The notes: generated by a model from the letters alone, not told the origin. 24,848 nt of DNA from CANKHA01 sp034668825 (GCA_034668825.1 JAXDOR010000025.1:1-24848); one strand, 5' to 3'. Shown: positions 15,320 through 22,725, numbered from the stretch's first letter. A program made the numbers and translations.

Positions 15320-15934
15320 ATGCTCGCACCCAACGCTACCGCCGCGCAGCTTTTCCGCCCGCGCACCAGCATCGACGCCGACGGCGCCATCGAGGGTTAC
15401 GCAAGCCTGTTCGGCGAGATCGATGCGGCGCGCGACATGGTGATGCCCGGCGCCTTCGCGCAATCGCTGCGGCTGCGCGGCGTGCGCCGCGTGCCGATGC
15501 TATTCCAGCACGACCCGGCCGAGCCGATCGGCATCTGGCTCGAATTGCGCGAGGACCATCGCGGGCTTTATGCGCGCGGCCGGCTGATCCCGGACGTCAA
15601 GCGCGCGGCGGAAGTGCTGGCGCTGCTGCGCGCCGGCACCAGCGACGGCCTCTCCATCGGCTTTCGCACGGTGAAGGGCCGCATCGATCCGAAGACGCGC
15701 ATCCGCAAGCTCGACGCCGTCGATCTCTGGGAGATTTCAATCGTCACTTTCCCGCTGCTGGCCGGAGCGCGCGTCAGCGCGGTTAAAGACGCATCCAGCG
15801 TGCACGAACGCTTGTTGCGTCAACACCCGAGGGTTTCTTTTACGCGAGCGCGTGCCGAGCGGGAGTGGAAGGGGCTTGCCGCGCCAAGCGGCGGCTGTAG
15901 GACTGCAAGCGCCGCTCGCGGATTGTCACGCTAA
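15320..15934 (+). CDS. HK97-family prohead protease
   Basis: It cleaves the capsid scaffolding part (delta domain) during head maturation. From ATG 15320 it has 204 residues: AIEGYASLFGEIDAARDMVMPGAF, then RVPMLFQHDPAEPIGIWLEL (His in QHD, probably catalytic), then GTSDGLSIGFR (Ser, probably catalytic) and LWEISIVTFPLL. These are the Peptidase_S78 marks. The alternative ATG 15296 lies inside the palindromic repeat, and no good ribosome binding site exists for either. After residue about 155 the sequence is arginine/serine-rich low complexity and unlike the family, so the tail may have been replaced when the downstream cassette arrived. Confidence 0.88.
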   Translation: MLAPNATAAQLFRPRTSIDADGAIEGYASLFGEIDAARDMVMPGAFAQSLRLRGVRRVPMLFQHDPAEPIGIWLELREDHRGLYARGRLIPDVKRAAEVLALLRAGTSDGLSIGFRTVKGRIDPKTRIRKLDAVDLWEISIVTFPLLAGARVSAVKDASSVHERLLRQHPRVSFTRARAEREWKGLAAPSGGCRTASAARGLSR

Positions 15935-16059
15935 ACCCCGCATTTTATCCGTCAAAGCAGGCCCCGGGGCTTTAGGCTCTCGCTGTGCGTTGCCTCCTTC
16001 TTTGAAACTCTGGCAGCCTTTTCGCACTCCATGTGGAGCCTCGAACCAAGGAAGCTGCC

Positions 16060-16311
16060 ATGAACCGTACGCCTATAACCCAAGCAGAATTGAATAAGTT
16101 GATCGAGAAGGAACTGAGTTTTGCACCATGGCCTCACGGCCCAGAGGGGTTGATTATGCGCAAGGTCATCCGCATCGAACCCGTAAACGGAGGGGCTAAT
16201 TGGAGGCTCGCCTATAGTGCGCCTCTTCGGGGAAACCTCACGATAGAGGCTCTTGATCGGATCGCTCCAATGCTTGAGGCGCGATACGACTTGGCGGATG
16301 AGGAAGAGTAA
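16060..16311 (+). CDS. Small hypothetical protein
   Basis: An 83-residue protein from ATG 16060 with AAGGA upstream. It reads as one compact alpha/beta domain: TQAELNKLIEKEL helix, VIRIEPVNGGANWRLAYSAP strand pair, ALDRIAPMLEARYDL helix, and an acidic end. Small proteins of this pattern are common in Bradyrhizobium-type genomes and are uncharacterised. It is the first gene of the cassette between protease and capsid. Confidence 0.6.
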   Translation: MNRTPITQAELNKLIEKELSFAPWPHGPEGLIMRKVIRIEPVNGGANWRLAYSAPLRGNLTIEALDRIAPMLEARYDLADEEE

Positions 16312-16493
16312 GAAACAATGCACCGGGGCAAGCTTTTAGCCATCGCCATCTCGTTCAACTGATCGTGTGCGGAAGGTACGAAAGAAGGACTGAATTGTCG
16401 CCCTCGCAACCCTGGTGACATAGAAATTTCCGTTAAGGTTGTGTTATATACCGCTGCAACCATCGTAAGAAAGATGGGGCGGGGGGTAGACGC

Positions 16494-16664
16494 ATGGCTT
16501 CCAAGCAGGAGCTGGCGGAATATGTCGGAGCCGTGGCGTCGGAATTGTCGAGAATGTGCCGCACCCAACGCCTGGATGTGCTCGCGCATCTGTTACAAAT
16601 GGTGACGCTTGAAGCGACAGAAGTTACCACTCGGCAGAAAGCCAACCAAAAATCCGGCAAGTGA
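16494..16664 (+). CDS. Small hypothetical protein
   Basis: A 56-residue protein from ATG 16494, after a G-rich stretch (GGGGGGTAGACGC). It is almost entirely helical: KQELAEYVGAVASELSRMC, then RLDVLAHLLQMVTLEA, with a basic tail. It looks like a short family frequent in Rhizobiales chromosomes, with no assigned function. A second open frame (16609-16818) overlaps its 3' end. Confidence 0.5.
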   Translation: MASKQELAEYVGAVASELSRMCRTQRLDVLAHLLQMVTLEATEVTTRQKANQKSGK

Positions 16665-16818
16665 CTCGTTCACCCGGCTGGAGGAGTTGTTGAAAGATCC
16701 CGTGAATAATCTGGATGCGATAGCGCGGGAGATTGGGCAGACAGACCCAAACGAGGATATGGGGCGTGCGCTGCTTCGCATCGACGTTGCGAAACGCACG
16801 AAAAAAACTTGCGGCTAA
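16609..16818 (+). CDS. Possible small protein overlapping the previous gene
   Basis: A 69-residue frame begins at TTG 16609 inside the previous gene. From about residue 19 the text looks protein-like and helical (FTRLEELLKDPVNNLDAIAR, then EDMGRALLRIDVAKR). The TTG has no good ribosome binding site. It could be a translationally coupled gene or the tail of a frameshifted longer gene. Weak support. Confidence 0.3.
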   Translation: MKRQKLPLGRKPTKNPASDSFTRLEELLKDPVNNLDAIAREIGQTDPNEDMGRALLRIDVAKRTKKTCG

Positions 16819-17027
16819 ATTGAAGGAAAGCGAGCCAGCTTCTTAATTTGAGGCTGTCCGTGACCGTTGCAGCGCGGGCAACGCACATCTTGAAGAGCCA
16901 TGAGGATTGTAGCGTCAGGATGGCGCGGCTTCATCTTAAGATCGAAATCGATCACCGTGTCACAAGATCGGCAGACGACGACCATCCAATGGTGTTGGGC
17001 TGCGATAGCCCCGCGAATTGTTCGCAT
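16815..17027 (-). CDS. Small zinc-ribbon protein
   Basis: Seventy residues on the minus strand. VVVCRSCDTVIDF (Cys19, Cys22) and VRCPRCNGHG (Cys50, Cys53) form a two-knuckle zinc site. The start may be ATG 17027 or ATG 16985 just before the first knuckle. Upstream of 17027 the same frame stays protein-like (FPAEELREPWF) but without a start, so an upstream frameshift is possible. It runs opposite to the head genes. The role is unknown. Confidence 0.62.
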   Translation of the reverse strand: MRTIRGAIAAQHHWMVVVCRSCDTVIDFDLKMKPRHPDATILMALQDVRCPRCNGHGQPQIKKLARFPSI

Positions 17028-17170
17028 GAACCATGGCTCGCGTAGTTCCTCAGCCGGGAATTGAACAGTTGGATAATGGCGAGAGCATTTTCCGCCTCTC
17101 GCTCTGCACGAAATGACTGTTCAAGATCGTGTCTACGTTTGTCGCGCTTGTAGTATTTTCCGCCGGTCAT
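16952..17170 (-). CDS. Small hypothetical protein
   Basis: A 72-residue frame from ATG 17170 with a strong GGAGGG ribosome binding site. The N-terminal 45 residues are charged and helical (KRDKRRHDLEQSFRAEREAE, then ALAIIQLFNSRL). After that the text is less protein-like and overlaps the zinc-ribbon gene by 76 bp in another frame. It could be the true N-terminus of one longer zinc-ribbon protein joined by a frameshift. It is divergent from the toxin-antitoxin pair. Confidence 0.42.
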   Translation of the reverse strand: MTGGKYYKRDKRRHDLEQSFRAEREAENALAIIQLFNSRLRNYASHGSCEQFAGLSQPNTIGWSSSADLVTR

Positions 17171-17220
17171 CTGCCCTCCCATTCTAGCCGCAAACCTTTT
17201 CCGTAACTCATATATATGTG

Positions 17221-17254
17221 TTGACGTTGTGTAGCTAGATCGTGTACACAACGT
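17221..17254. promoter_or_regulatory. Inverted-repeat operator/promoter of the TA pair
   Basis: ACGTTGTGTA (17224-17233) and TACACAACGT (17245-17254) form a perfect 10-bp inverted repeat with an 11-nt spacer, 23 bp before the antitoxin ATG. TTGACG (17221-17226) overlaps the left arm as a likely -35 box, with TACACA (17245-17250) as a weak -10. Ribbon-helix-helix antitoxins typically autoregulate by binding such palindromes. Confidence 0.65.
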
Positions 17255-17277
17255 GCACACAGACCATGGAGGGTGCC

Positions 17278-17586
17278 ATGCGCACCGCTGGATTAGAACG
17301 CGAGCCGCGTTCGAGGCGTGTCGAGCGCGACACGACTATACATATCCGCGCGCCCCGTAAAACAAAGGAACTCATCGAAACCGCCGCAACTGCGGTGGGT
17401 AAGTCACTCAGTGAATTCACTCTGGAAAGTGCGAGAAAGCAGGCCATAGAGGTGCTGCTGGACCAAAGACTCTTCGTTTTAGAGCCAGAGCAGTACGACG
17501 CCTTCATTCACGCGCTGGACAACTCGCCGCCAGCGGGGCCGAAGCTTAAGGCTCTTATGAAGCGCACGCCGCTTTGGGAGAAGTAA
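17278..17586 (+). CDS. DUF1778 ribbon-helix-helix antitoxin (TacA-like)
   Basis: A 102-residue protein from ATG 17278 with GGAGGG four bases upstream; a longer frame from 17242 would run through the operator and is unlikely. Residues about 18-62 are the RHH DNA-binding domain (RDTTIHIRAPRKTKELIETA, then GKSLSEFTLESARKQAIEVL). The C-terminal part, FVLEPEQYDAFIHALDNSPP and TPLWEK, matches the toxin-neutralising tail of DUF1778 antitoxins. It should bind and neutralise the GNAT toxin encoded four bases downstream and repress its own promoter. Confidence 0.9.
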   Translation: MRTAGLEREPRSRRVERDTTIHIRAPRKTKELIETAATAVGKSLSEFTLESARKQAIEVLLDQRLFVLEPEQYDAFIHALDNSPPAGPKLKALMKRTPLWEK

Positions 17587-17589
17587 CCA

Positions 17590-18105
17590 ATTTCTGCTGC
17601 ACAGCAGCGCGAGCTAACCGCGCCCGCTCCGCTGACGGCTGCGCATGATCTAAATATCTTTAACTGTGAAAAGCCACCGCTAGATGACTGGCTGCGATCA
17701 CACGCTCTTGCAAGCGAAGGCCAAACCGCCCGCACATACGTAGTATGTGAAAAAACTCTCGTCGTTGTCGGCTACTATTGTATTTGCACCGGGTCGGTTG
17801 ACCGAGCCACGCTGCCTTCAAAAATGAAGCGGGTACAAGGGCTGCCCAAGCAAATTCCTGTGGCGATCCTTGGTAGACTGGCCAGAGATATTGCTTATAG
17901 CGGTAAGGGTCTCGGGCGCGATCTTTTAAAAGATGCGCTTTCCAGAATCTTGGCGGCATCAAAGATCATCGGCATGCGGGCTGTACTAGTCCATGCGATT
18001 GATGACGAAGCGGCGAAATTCTGGAAAGAAAACGAATTCATCGAGTCTCCACTCGGCTCTCGGACGTTTTATTTGCCCGTCGAGACAATCGTGAGCGCTC
18101 TTTAG
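17590..18105 (+). CDS. GNAT acetyltransferase toxin (TacT-like), non-canonical start
   Basis: The frame is open from the antitoxin stop and codes for a typical TacT: TAPAPLTAAHDLNIFNCEKP, LDDWLRSHAL, VVGYYCICTGSV, IPVAILGRLARD, GKGLGRDLLKDAL, ALVHAIDDEAAKFW. TacT toxins acetylate aminoacyl-tRNA and block translation. No ATG, GTG or TTG exists at the right place; ATT 17590 stands nine bases after GGGAG (17576-17580) and is the probable (or mutated) start, giving 171 residues. The first internal ATG (17824) would lose nearly half the domain. The usual acetyl-CoA-loop Gln/Arg is Ser, and the tyrosine before the last Gly-Phe is Trp (FWKENEF), so activity may be reduced or lost. Confidence 0.8.
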   Translation: MSAAQQRELTAPAPLTAAHDLNIFNCEKPPLDDWLRSHALASEGQTARTYVVCEKTLVVVGYYCICTGSVDRATLPSKMKRVQGLPKQIPVAILGRLARDIAYSGKGLGRDLLKDALSRILAASKIIGMRAVLVHAIDDEAAKFWKENEFIESPLGSRTFYLPVETIVSAL

Positions 18106-18182
18106 ACCAATAAACGACAATTCTCGATCGGCAGGACGCAGCTCGAAAGCATCAGCCTACGTCCTCTCTGAATCGAAGCACC

Positions 18183-18207
18183 GCCCGGCCATCGCGCCGG
18201 GCTTTTT
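18183..18207 (+). terminator. Rho-independent terminator upstream of the capsid gene
   Basis: GCCCGGC (18183-18189), a 6-nt loop, GCCGGGC (18196-18202) and TTTTT (18203-18207). It lies 36 bp before the capsid ATG and would end transcription from the TA cassette. Confidence 0.78.
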
Positions 18208-18242
18208 CTTTGAAAACTGATCCATCTCACAAGGAGAAAGAC

Positions 18243-19499
18243 ATGGATATGGATACCCACGACCGTTTGGAGACCAAAGCCGGCCTGCCGCCGGATACGA
18301 TTGTGACTCACGCCGACATGGTGCAGGCCTTCGAGGCTTTCAAGGAAGCCAACGACCAGCGCCTAGCCACCATGGAACGGCGCGGCGGCGACGTGCTGCT
18401 GGAAGAAAAAGTCGCCAGACTAAACGCTGTGATCGAAGGCCATCAGCGCTGGATCGACGAAGCATCGCTGAAATCCGCGCGGCCCGCGCTTGGCCGCGAC
18501 GTGCTCGGCGTCGATCGGCTCGCCGCGCGCGAGCACAAATCCGCCTTCGAGATTTATCTCCGCAGCGGCGAAAGCGCCGGCTTGCGCCAGCTCGAGACCA
18601 AGGCGCTGTCGGTCGGCTCCAACGCGGATGGCGGTTATCTGGTGCCGCCGGAAATCGAGACCGTGATCGGCGCGCGGCTCACGGCGATTTCGCCCATCCG
18701 TTCCATCGCCGGTCAGCGCACGATCAGCGGCAATGTCTACAAGAAGCCGTTCATGACCTCGGGTCCGACGGTCGGCTGGGTCGGCGAGACCGATGCGCGC
18801 CCGCAGACCGGGACGCCGGTGCTCGACGAGCTGAGCTTTCCGGCGATGGAGCTTTACGCCATGCCGGCGGCGACGGCGTCGCTGCTGGAAGACACTGCCG
18901 TCAACATCGATCAGTGGATCGCGGGGGAAGTGGAGCAGGTTTTCGCGCAACAGGAGGGCGCCGCCTTCGTCAACGGCGACGGCAGCAACAAGCCGAAGGG
19001 CTTCCTCTCCTATACCACGGTGGCGAATGCTTCCTGGAGCTGGGGCAATGTCGGCTACATCGCCAGCGGCGCGGCGGCCGCCTTTCCCGCTTCGAACCCG
19101 TCCGACGTGCTGATCGATCTGGTCTATGCGGTGAAGGCCGGCTATCGCCAGAACGCAGTGTTCGTGATGAATCGCAAGACGCAGAGCGGCATCCGGAAGT
19201 TCAGGGACACGACCGGCAACTATCTGTGGCAGCCGCCGGCGACGGCCAGCGGGCGCGCGAGTCTGATGGGGTTCCCGCTGATGGACGCCGAGGACATGCC
19301 GGACGTCGCCGCCAACAGCTTCTCGATTGCCTTCGGCGATTTCGCCCGCGGTTATCTGGTGGTCGACCGCCAGGGGGTGCGCGTGCTGCGCGATCCTTAT
19401 ACCGCGAAGCCCTACGTGCTGTTCTACACCACCAAGCGCGTGGGCGGCGGCGTGCAGGATTTCGACGCCTTCAAGCTGCTGAAGTTCGCGGCGAGCTGA
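18243..19499 (+). CDS. HK97-family major capsid protein
   Basis: This protein forms the icosahedral head shell. From ATG 18243 (AAGGAG six bases upstream) it has 418 residues; a longer frame from 18210 has no binding site. The N-terminal helical part (EEKVARLNAVIEGHQRWIDE) is the delta or scaffold domain removed by the protease. The HK97 fold follows: SVGSNADGGYLVPPEIE, VGWVGETDARPQT, AMPAATASLLEDTAVNIDQW, AAFVNGDGSNKPKGFL, FVMNRKTQSGIRKFRD, GFPLMDAEDMPD. The length fits RcGTA gp5-like proteins. Confidence 0.95.
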   Translation: MDMDTHDRLETKAGLPPDTIVTHADMVQAFEAFKEANDQRLATMERRGGDVLLEEKVARLNAVIEGHQRWIDEASLKSARPALGRDVLGVDRLAAREHKSAFEIYLRSGESAGLRQLETKALSVGSNADGGYLVPPEIETVIGARLTAISPIRSIAGQRTISGNVYKKPFMTSGPTVGWVGETDARPQTGTPVLDELSFPAMELYAMPAATASLLEDTAVNIDQWIAGEVEQVFAQQEGAAFVNGDGSNKPKGFLSYTTVANASWSWGNVGYIASGAAAAFPASNPSDVLIDLVYAVKAGYRQNAVFVMNRKTQSGIRKFRDTTGNYLWQPPATASGRASLMGFPLMDAEDMPDVAANSFSIAFGDFARGYLVVDRQGVRVLRDPYTAKPYVLFYTTKRVGGGVQDFDAFKLLKFAAS

Positions 19500-19658
19500 C
19501 GTTTTACCTCTCCTCTCGGGTTCTTGCCTTCGGCAAGCCCAAGGGCAGGCTCTTGTAGGAGACAGGGTCCGGAAGCCAAGAGTCTTTGTCTGCTAATTGC
19601 GAAACTCGCATTATAGTTGTATAGACACTGCTATCAACTGAGGGCGAGGATTTTTACA

Positions 19659-20210
19659 ATGCTACGCCGAATGTCATTGGGAGCTACTGTATTTTTGCTT
19701 TGCACCACAGCCGCATTAGCCTGCGGGAAGGAGCGATGGACGGTCAAAACTGGTGCCGATCGTGATGCTGGGAGTATTGATACGGCGGCACAGGTTGCAA
19801 CGATTGCGGATCTCACAGAGCTTCATGCACCTCTTCATCCGAATTCGCGGCCAAAAACGCGCTTTAAAGAGGAATTGAAGACCTTCCAAATCAGCGGCAT
19901 CCTGACCGTTATCAAAAAAGAGAAGGATGAGGATTATCACCTTATCATTTCGGATGCAGATGACGAAGAACAGACGATGATCGTCGAATCCGTTTCGCCG
20001 TCCTGCGCAGTGGGTAGTATTTTCACGCAGGAGATTGAGGACGTGCGCTTGGCTATCGACCAGAAGCTCGGCGTGATCAAAGGTAAGAAGAACCCCAACA
20101 TTCGGGTGACCGTCACCGGAGTAGCGTTCTTCGATCCGATACATGGCCAAGAAGGCGTTGCGCCAAACGGTATCGAATTACACCCGATCTTGGAGATCAC
20201 GTTTCAGTAG
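19659..20210 (+). CDS. Secreted protein of unknown function
   Basis: A 183-residue protein from ATG 19659 (GAGGA eight bases upstream). It begins with a signal sequence (LGATVFLLCTTAALA) followed by Cys, so Sec export is likely and lipidation at Cys22 is possible. The mature start CGKERWTVKTGADRDAG and the late segment IHGQEGVAPNGIELHPILEI are marks of a conserved family of exported proteins I cannot name with certainty. The body is beta-rich (FQISGILTVIK, DYHLIISDADDE). No catalytic residues are evident. GC is lower than in the capsid gene, consistent with an inserted cassette. Confidence 0.68.
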   Translation: MLRRMSLGATVFLLCTTAALACGKERWTVKTGADRDAGSIDTAAQVATIADLTELHAPLHPNSRPKTRFKEELKTFQISGILTVIKKEKDEDYHLIISDADDEEQTMIVESVSPSCAVGSIFTQEIEDVRLAIDQKLGVIKGKKNPNIRVTVTGVAFFDPIHGQEGVAPNGIELHPILEITFQ

Positions 20211-20236
20211 CTCTACGGTAGAGAACGAAATATTGC

Positions 20237-20329
20237 ATGAACGACGTTGTAGCCCTCGGAATAAGCGGCGTGTTGTGGGCGGCCAATGTCCATTGGCTAT
20301 GGAGGGCATTCTTTAGTCTCTTTCATTAA
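20237..20329 (+). CDS. Possible 30-residue hydrophobic peptide
   Basis: A very short frame, ATG 20237 to TAA 20329, 27 bp after the secreted-protein gene. The peptide is tryptophan-rich and could form one membrane helix (LGISGVLWAANVHWLWRAFF). The ribosome binding site is weak. It may be a real small membrane protein or chance. Confidence 0.28.
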   Translation: MNDVVALGISGVLWAANVHWLWRAFFSLFH

Positions 20330-20506
20330 GAGACAATGTTTTACGCGGCCACTGACGAGATAGCGAACCGAGCTTTCCTAGCGACTCCATTTGTCGTCCG
20401 AGATATCGAAGCACGCGAAAAGGCAACGTCGTATCTTTGTTGTCCGCCCTTCGATAGATCGACTTACTCGGTGATAGACCCTCCAATAATTATTCAAGCC
20501 ACTCCT

Positions 20507-21172
20507 ATGCACTATCTCCATCAATATCGGGGCTACACCCCCGAACTCATCGCTAGTTGCCGCCTCCGCTACGAGGAGACCGATGAGCCGGTGGCAGCAA
20601 TCATCGTCGATTTGGACGTTCGTCCGGCTTCTTTCTACCGAATGATTCGCCGGTGGGGATGGAAGCTGCGGCGGGAACGCAATGTCCAAGACATTTCTCC
20701 GGCCCGGTGGCTTTTGATTGAAGCCGAAGCAGCCCTGCAGGCCGCGAGTGAGGACTTCATGCCGACTGAGAGCGGAATGGGAGCGGGCACCGCACCCGAC
20801 AGTGCGGCAGTGCAGTCCACTCAAACCGCGCCAACCCCGGTGGCTCAGCGTCTCGAACGCGCGGTGGAAAAGGAGCTGCGCGCCGTCGAGATCATGCGGG
20901 CGACACTCGGTACGCGGCCACAACTGCCCGTCGATGGCGAACGCACCGCTCGCACACTCGCGATTCTGGCTGAAACGCTTGCCAAGGTGCGGCGCTTGCG
21001 CCTGCCCGAGCCGCAGGCCGCAGAAATCAATGACAACTACGACATGCCCCGAGACTTCGATGAGTTCCGTCGAGCGCTTACGCTGCGCATTGAGACTTTT
21101 GTCCGCAGCAGGAGTGACAGAAGCCTATTTGAGTCAGGAGAATCCTCAGGCGCTGACTCAACTCGACAATGA
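20507..21172 (+). CDS. Terminase small-subunit-like protein, long form (TerS2)
   Basis: A 221-residue protein from ATG 20507; an in-frame extension to 20336 does not look like the family. Residues about 8-62 resemble a helix-turn-helix (YTPELIASCRLRYEETDEPV, then DVRPASFYRMIRRWGWKLRR), suited to DNA recognition. A low-complexity linker follows. The C-terminal part (VEKELRAVEIMRATLG, then ERTARTLAILAETLAKVRRL, then MPRDFDEFRRAL) is shared with TerS1. Overlap with the following terminase gene marks it as the small subunit. The two small subunits differ in domain content. Confidence 0.7.
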   Translation: MHYLHQYRGYTPELIASCRLRYEETDEPVAAIIVDLDVRPASFYRMIRRWGWKLRRERNVQDISPARWLLIEAEAALQAASEDFMPTESGMGAGTAPDSAAVQSTQTAPTPVAQRLERAVEKELRAVEIMRATLGTRPQLPVDGERTARTLAILAETLAKVRRLRLPEPQAAEINDNYDMPRDFDEFRRALTLRIETFVRSRSDRSLFESGESSGADSTRQ

Positions 21173-22406
21173 CTTCGCGACTTTCGCGCATCCGCATCAG
21201 GAGCATCGCGCTCTCGGCAATGGCGGCGTACCGTGGGCCACTTGGCTGATCCTGGGCGGTCGCGGCGCGGGCAAGACGCGCGCCGGAGCCGAGTGGGTGA
21301 GGGCGATGGTGTACGGCACTTCGCCCTATGCGGATCGCAGTCATCGTTGCATCGCTCTCGTTGGTGAAACCGAGCACGATGTCCGAGAGGTGATGGTCGA
21401 GGGCAGTTCCGGCCTGCTGCAAACATCGCCGCGCTCGCAACGCCCAATCTGGATTCCAACGAGGCGGCGGCTGCAATGGCCGAACGGAGCGGTGGCGCAA
21501 ATCTTTTCCGCTGAGAACCCGGAAGGCTTGCGCGGCCCGCAATTCGACGCGGCATGGTGCGACGAGTTGGCGAAGTGGCGCTACGCGGAAGAAACTTTCG
21601 ATATGCTGCAATTTGGATTGCGGTTAGGCCAGCGGCCCCGGCAACTCATCACCACCACTCCAAGGCCCATTCCGCTGCTCAAGCGTCTGATAGCCGATGC
21701 GCGCACATTGGTGACGCGCGCGGCAACGCAGGCGAACAAGGATCATCTTTCTCCGGCTTTTCTTGAGACCGTCGTTGCCCGTTACGCTGGAACCCGCCTG
21801 GGGCGGCAGGAACTCGACGGGGAGTTGATCGAAGACCGTCCCGACGCGCTCTGGTCGCGTCCGCTGATCGAGGCTTGCCGTATCAAAGAAGCGCCGCCGT
21901 TGGTCCGCGTTGTGGTCGCCATCGATCCGCCCGGCTCCTCGCGAAAAGGCGCCGATGCCTGCGGCATTGTTGCCGCCGGACGTGCGGAGAGCGGCAGCGT
22001 CTATGTGTTGGAAGACGCTTCGGCGGCGGGGCTGTCGCCGTCCGGCTGGGCGACTAAGGCGGTCGCGCTGTACCGAAGGCTTGAAGCGGATACGCTGGTT
22101 GCCGAGGTCAACATGGGCGGGGAAATGGTGCGGGCCGTGCTGCGGCAAGTCGATGCTTCGGTGCCGCTGAAAGAAGTGCACGCCACGCGGGGAAAATATC
22201 TGCGCGCCGAGCCGGTCGCCGCGCTTTATGAGCAGGGCAGGGTGAAACACGTCGGTTGCTTCCCGCTGCTGGAGGACGAGATGTGCGACTTTGGCCACGA
22301 CGGGCTTTCTTCGGGCCGGTCGCCGGATCGTCTTGATGCCTTGGTATGGGCGATCACGGCGCTTACGCCTTCCGGTCGGAGCGGGCCGCGAATTCGGCTG
22401 CTGTAA
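21060..22406 (+). CDS. Second phage/GTA terminase large subunit (TerL2)
   Basis: It has 448 residues from ATG 21060, which overlaps TerS2; other starts such as TTG 21090 are possible. Walker A GGRGAGKTRAGAEW, Walker B AAWCDE, coupling motif ITTTPRP, nuclease AIDPPGSS, and C-terminal SPDRLDALVWA are all present, so the motor looks complete. It is about 70% identical by eye to TerL1, with differences spread along the whole length; it is a diverged paralogue or a transfer from a related cluster, not a recent duplication. It lies after the capsid gene, which is not the usual place for terminase in this gene order. Confidence 0.93.
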   Translation: MSSVERLRCALRLLSAAGVTEAYLSQENPQALTQLDNDFATFAHPHQEHRALGNGGVPWATWLILGGRGAGKTRAGAEWVRAMVYGTSPYADRSHRCIALVGETEHDVREVMVEGSSGLLQTSPRSQRPIWIPTRRRLQWPNGAVAQIFSAENPEGLRGPQFDAAWCDELAKWRYAEETFDMLQFGLRLGQRPRQLITTTPRPIPLLKRLIADARTLVTRAATQANKDHLSPAFLETVVARYAGTRLGRQELDGELIEDRPDALWSRPLIEACRIKEAPPLVRVVVAIDPPGSSRKGADACGIVAAGRAESGSVYVLEDASAAGLSPSGWATKAVALYRRLEADTLVAEVNMGGEMVRAVLRQVDASVPLKEVHATRGKYLRAEPVAALYEQGRVKHVGCFPLLEDEMCDFGHDGLSSGRSPDRLDALVWAITALTPSGRSGPRIRLL

Positions 22407-22725
22407 CGACGTGACGTTGCGCGTCAGATCGTCGGAAATTCGCGCAGCCTCGGTAAACCGTTATTTGTTGATAATCAACGCGGTATTTAGCGAGTCTTGC
22501 ACTCTTATCAGAGGCTTAGTATGTAGAGGACGAAGCGCGCCACCGGCTTCCGACCAGTGACGCGCCCCGCTCATGCATCACCTACGGTGGTTGCATGTTG
22601 TACCTCCTTCCGGGAGCTAACCGCGACGCCCCCGGCATGCTTTGCGGCACCATTACCGCATGACGCCCTCTTGGCGCCTGCCGACTGCACCCGGTTTCGC
22701 GGACCGGAATGCAGTCGGGATTTCC
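22407..22725. other. Intergenic stretch with possible portal-tail scar
   Basis: No convincing gene on either strand. The first bases after the TerL2 stop (TAACGACGTGACGTT) resemble those after TerL1 (TAAACGACGCGATGTT). At 22532-22559 GAAGCGCGCCACCGGCTTCC and the following bases resemble the portal 3' end with a few mismatches and one gap, possibly a degraded portal remnant. Nothing else was recognised. Confidence 0.35.

Noticed and set aside
18210..18242. Upstream start for the capsid protein
   Set aside because: The AAGGAG ribosome binding site lies inside this segment and points to ATG 18243.
20336..20506. N-terminal extension of TerS2 or a separate small gene
   Set aside because: The text is Cys/Pro-rich and unlike the HTH family start at ATG 20507; no ribosome binding site at 20336.
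20718..21059. Long upstream extension of TerL2
   Set aside because: It overlaps the TerS2 coding sequence by hundreds of bases in another frame and does not resemble terminase.
22407..22725. Small plus-strand frames after TerL2
   Set aside because: Short, Cys/Ala/Pro-rich, without binding sites or domain character.
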